A DNA stretch of 64,000 nt, from assembly GCA_036365145.1 (NCBI GenBank), contig JAEOAD010000888.1, positions 1,963,501 to 2,027,500 of the forward strand, read 5' to 3'. The notes under the pieces were generated by a model, which saw only the letters and a program-made list of their open reading frames with translations, was not told where the DNA came from and did not search any database. A program made the translations under genes and the position numbers. Source of the stretch: Orientallactaga sibirica (lineage: Eukaryota > Chordata > Mammalia > Rodentia > Dipodidae). This document shows, in pieces, positions 60,462 to 64,000 of the stretch. The first letter of the stretch is position 1, and each line of letters opens with the position of its first letter.

Positions 60462-60800
60462 AGCCAGGTGTGGTGGCGCACGCCTTTAATCCCAGCACTT
60501 GGGAGGCAGGGGTAGGAGGATTGCCATGAGTTCAAGGCCACCCTGAAACTACAGAGTGAATTCCAGGTCAGCCTGAACTAGAGTGAGACCCTTCCTTGAA
60601 AAACCAAAAAAATAATAATAATAATAATTTAAAAATTTAAAAATTACAGACTTTAGCTAGGAGTGATGGTGCAGGCCTTTAATCACAGCACTTGGGAGGT
60701 AGAGGTGGGAGAATTGCTGTGAATTAGAGGCCAGGCTGGGACTACAGAGTGAGTTCCAGGGCAGACTTGACTACAGTGAGAACCTATGTAGGAAAAAAAA
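60462..60800 (+). repeat. Two B1 SINEs
   Basis: 60462-60630 with an (ATA)n tail, and an older copy at 60650-60800. Confidence 0.85.
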
Positions 60801-61085
60801 AAAAAGTAAAAAAGTTACTGTTGGCCAGCTAAAGATTATCTGTTGGTTTAGTCAGGTAACTATCTCCAAAGAAAAGGGACATTTCCATATTGAGGCAGAG
60901 GAACTGAGACAGGGTCAGGGCAGGAAATGAATTAACAATCCAATCTTCTAGAGGTGGTACTAGTGAAGTAGGTGTTTAGCACCTTTTTTCTCACTTCCTA
61001 AATTGGAGCTCTAGGGTATTGGTTCAGAAAAATCCAGTTCTGTCCTCTGCTCTATTTCAAAACCCAACAGCAAAGCAAAGGAGGT

Positions 61086-61905
61086 TGGGCTGGAAAGATG
61101 GATCAGCAGTTAAGGTGCTTGCTTGCAAAGCCTAATGGCCTGGATTCAACTCCCCAGTACCATGTAGAGCCAGATGCACAAAGTGGTGCATGCATTTAGA
61201 GTTTGTTTGCAGCGGCTAGAGGCCCTAGTATGCCCATTCTCTCTGCTTGCAAATTATATATATATATATATATTTTTTTTTTTGAGAGACAGAGAGAGAG
61301 GAAGACAGACAGAGATGGGCGCACCAGCAGCCTCTTAGCTGCTGCGAACGAAATCCAGATGTGTGCGACCCCTTGTGATCAAGTGCAGCATTGTGCCCTT
61401 GTGTCACTGCATCTGGCTAAACGTGGAACCTGGAGATTGGAACCGCTGGAGAATGAAACCAGCATACTTAGGCTTAGGAGGCAGATGCCTTAACCACTAA
61501 GCCATCTCTCCAGCCCATATATATATATATATAAATAATTTTTTTTTAATGAGGCTTTACTCCTTCCTGCCTTCTCATGGGCAGAAGCTCTCTGTACTTT
61601 CTCCTTTTTAAATTTTTTTTTTTTTTTTTTTTTGGTTTTGTGAGGTAGGGTCTCACTCTGGTCCAGGCTGACCTGGAATTAACTATGTAGTCTCAGGGTG
61701 GCCTTGAACTCATGGCGATCCTCCTACCTCTGCCTCCCGAGTGCTGGGATTAAAGGCGTGCGCCACCACGCCCGGCTTCCCTTTTTAAATTTTTAAAAAT
61801 ATTTTATTTATTATTATTTCAGGGAGGGTGATGCAGATAGAGAGAATGGGCTTGCCACAGAGGGAGTTCAAAGTCAACCTGGGCTACAGTGAGATCCTAC
61901 CTGTG
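61086..61905. repeat. SINE cluster DIP, DIP, B1, fragments
   Basis: DIP plus 61086-61250; type-b DIP minus 61270-61517 flanked on both sides by (TA)n; B1 minus 61612-61779; a short DIP piece joined to a short B1 piece at 61795-61905. Confidence 0.8.
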
Positions 61906-61907
61906 GT

Positions 61908-62240
61908 CAGATGTCTTCCATAAATGAATTCATGTGTTCTGAATGTTTGGTCCCCAGATGGTGGCAATTTGGGAGGTGGAACCTTCTAGAGGAGGTGTGT
62001 ACTGGGGTGGACCTTAAGGTTTATGAACTCCAGGTTGCCAATGCTAATTTGGCTCACTCTCCTGCTGCTGTTTACTACCTGCTGCGGCAGAGATGATGTC
62101 CAGCCTCTACTCATGTCCCTGCCATCATGAACCTTCCCTATAAGACTGTAAGCCAAAATATAAACCTTTCCTCCCACCAGTTGCTTCTGGTAGGGTGCTC
62201 TATCCCATCAAGGAGAAGGTAATGGCAACACTGCCTCAGG
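61908..62240 (+). mobile_element. MaLR (MT-like) LTR
   Basis: Words in LTR order: 'gaatgtttggtccccagatggtggcaatttgggaggtgg', 'ggaggtgtgtactgggg', 'tgccatcatgaacc', 'gactgtaagccaaaatataaacc'. The last contains a near-AATAAA. Family assignment by memory of rodent MT/ORR-type LTRs. Confidence 0.5.
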
Positions 62241-62743
62241 GGGAAAAAAGAATTCCATTTTGATCCTGCTAACTGAAAAAGAGAATTTTCAAATACTTTA
62301 AGTCGAAACAATGTTGGGAAACTTACTACACAAAGTACTTCAAACAATGTCCAACTAAATTCCTACAGTTTAGTTTCCCCCTCAATTCACTGCAAATTTG
62401 AAACAGCAGCTTGTCTACTCATTATTTACATAATTTCTTCATGACTCATCCCCATTCCAAAGGACAGAGTTCATTTAACAACCAGTTATTATGCCTTTAT
62501 TTCACTGCTACTTTTATTTGCCTTCTTTAATGAATGAATCATCTCAAAATCAGTTATAATTTAATCAGTTATAATTGTTTCTACGATCTTGCATATAAAG
62601 AATGTAGGTCCACAACTACATTCTTTACCACTCTCACACCCAATCAGAAGACATCTAAATTACCAAGAGATTTGTGTCTATAAGAATGCAGCTATCTCAC
62701 AGACAACCTCCAGACTTAGTTACTAATCTAAAAGTAACTGTGG
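62241..62743. other. Unique intron 1 sequence
   Basis: AT-rich, including a direct repeat of CAGTTATAATT at about 62551 and 62566. No gene. Confidence 0.5.
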
Positions 62744-62960
62744 GGGCTGGAGAGATGGCTTAGTGGTTAAGCGCTTGCCTATGAAGTCTAAGGACCCCGT
62801 TTCGAGGCTCGATTCTCCAGGACCCACATAAGCCAGATGCACAAGGGGGTGCATGCATCTGGAGTTCGTTTGCAGTGGCTGGAGGCCCTGGTGCACCCAT
62901 TCTCTCTCTCTCTCTACCTGCCTATTTCTGTATCTCTCTCTCAAATAAATAAATAAAATA
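62744..62960 (+). repeat. DIP SINE
   Basis: Intact. The B box region reads GTTTCGAGGCTCGATTCTCC, a variant with extra bases also seen at 19120. Confidence 0.85.
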
Positions 62961-63212
62961 TTAAAAGTAACTGTGATTTTTTGACACTAGCTAGTCATCT
63001 TAGATTTGTAAATAAAAGGGTGGTATACAGAGTAAAATACTGTAATTCAAGAAAACAGAGTCTAAAAAGATGAGCATGATTACACGGAATGAAATTCCTG
63101 AGGGAAAGATGACCAAAGAGGCTAAGCTCTGCAATATTCCCAAGAAAGAAAATGAAGTACTAAACAAATCAGGATGGCAGGGTCATCTAACAGCACAACA
63201 TAAAAGCAACCT

Positions 63213-63950
63213 GAGGCCTGATATGGTGGTGCACGCATTTAATCCCAGCACTCAGGAGGCAGAGTAGAAGGATTGCTGAGTTCAAGGCCAGCCTGAGACT
63301 ATAGAGTGAGCTCCAGGTCAGCCTGGGCTACAATGAGAAGCTACCTAGGAGGGGAAAAAAACTCACAGTATCAGGCTAAGGAGATGGCTGAGTAGTCAAA
63401 GGACCTTGCTTGCTTGCAAAGCCTGCCAGCCTGGGTTCAGTTCCCCAGTACTCATACAAAGCTAGATCACAAAGAGTGTTGCACATATATGGCATTCATT
63501 TGCAATGGCAAGAAACCCTGGCATACATACACACAATTTTTTTAATAGTCTATATCAGCTGGGCATAGTGGTGCATGCCTTTAATCCCAGGACTTGGGAG
63601 GCAGAGGTAGGAGGATTGCCCAGAGTTTGAGGCCACCCTGAGACTACATAGTGAATTCCAGGTCAACCTGAGCTAGAGTGAGACCCTATCTCAAGAAAAA
63701 AAAAAAAAATGTGCATCAATTTTTTTTTTGGAGAGAGTCAGAGAGAGACAGAGGGACAGAGAATGGGCATGCCAGCAGCCTCTCAGCGGCTGTGAGCCAA
63801 CTCCAGACGTGTGCTTCCCCCTTGTGGGCAAGTGTGGCATTGCGCCCTTGCATCACTTTGTGTCTGGCTAAACATGGGACCTGGAGAATCAAACGGGCGT
63901 TCTTAGGCTTAGCAGGCAGGCGCCTTAACCGCTAAGCCATCTCTCCAGCC
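63213..63950. repeat. SINE cluster B1, DIP, B1, DIP
   Basis: B1 plus 63213-63360, decayed DIP plus 63370-63540, B1 plus 63557-63710, type-b DIP minus 63720-63950. The last carries CCACAAGGGGGAAGC on minus at 63827-63813, an interrupted CTCF-like word. Confidence 0.8.
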
Positions 63951-64000
63951 AAGTGTATATCAATTTTGAGACAGATGTTTATAGCTACTGAAAATATTAC

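Larger units (their letters stand above)
22868..64000 (-). other. MOSMO: MOSMO intron 1, 3' part (at least 41 kb)
   Basis: Everything to the right of exon 2 is non-coding. I looked for the expected first coding exon (about 36 codons starting MDKLTIISG in the human protein, in a GC-rich promoter) and saw neither it nor any CpG-rich stretch. The transcript must therefore start beyond 64000. A very long intron 1 also occurs in human MOSMO (memory). The content is almost entirely retroposons plus short unique islands. Confidence 0.8.

Noticed and set aside
22868..64000. MOSMO exon 1 inside the window
   Set aside because: No minus-strand sequence encoding the expected N-terminus and no GC/CpG-rich promoter block was seen.

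Overview
The window is vertebrate, most likely rodent, nuclear DNA. It has sparse exons with GT-AG introns, poly-A-tailed retroposons everywhere and no bacterial-style gene packing. Two SINE families dominate. One is a 7SL-derived B1 family. The other is a tRNA-derived, B2-superfamily-like element of about 200 bp with A and B boxes and a CT-rich then (AAATA)n tail. Together with older B4 and ID copies this points to a myomorph rodent. The tRNA SINE resembles what I remember of the jerboa (Dipodidae) 'DIP' family, so a jerboa such as Jaculus is my best guess (about 0.6).

The only protein-coding gene I can support is MOSMO (C16orf52 homolog, modulator of Smoothened), on the minus strand. Coding exon 3 (15612-15796) and coding exon 2 (22655-22867) have consensus splice sites, matching phase-1 junctions and good branch-point candidates. 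Exon 1, about 36 codons, is not present and must lie beyond 64000, so everything from 22868 to the right end is intron 1. The 3' UTR runs leftward from 15611 to a poly(A) signal at 11977-11982, about 3.65 kb with no recognisable SINE.

Layout: 1-11.9 kb is the region downstream of MOSMO. It is SINE-rich, with a unique stretch at 1.9-3.4 kb that may hold the first exon or promoter of the next gene (VWA3A expected from human gene order; speculative). 11.96-15.8 kb is the MOSMO 3' UTR plus last exon. 15.8-22.65 kb is intron 2, which carries an AT-rich palindromic microsatellite. 22.66-22.87 kb is exon 2. 22.87-64 kb is intron 1. It contains a near-identical direct tandem duplication of about 5.2 kb (28159-33387 and 33429-38605), a purine-rich GAAAA microsatellite, L2, L1, MaLR and Tigger-like fossils, and a solo ERVK-type LTR with a perfect 6-bp target duplication inside an older MaLR LTR.

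The most interesting signals are: (1) two structural classes of the tRNA SINE carry near-consensus CTCF cores; (2) the tandem duplication, which may be a recent segmental duplication or an assembly artefact; (3) an RFX X-box touching a CCAAT box in both duplicate copies; (4) a possible RFX-associated first exon at 2.4-2.5 kb; (5) a pile of SINEs at one site in a B4 element. SINE coordinates are read by eye and are good to roughly 10 bp. In the entries, 'DIP' means the tRNA-derived SINE, with type a (short), b or c (longer middle) described under the findings.
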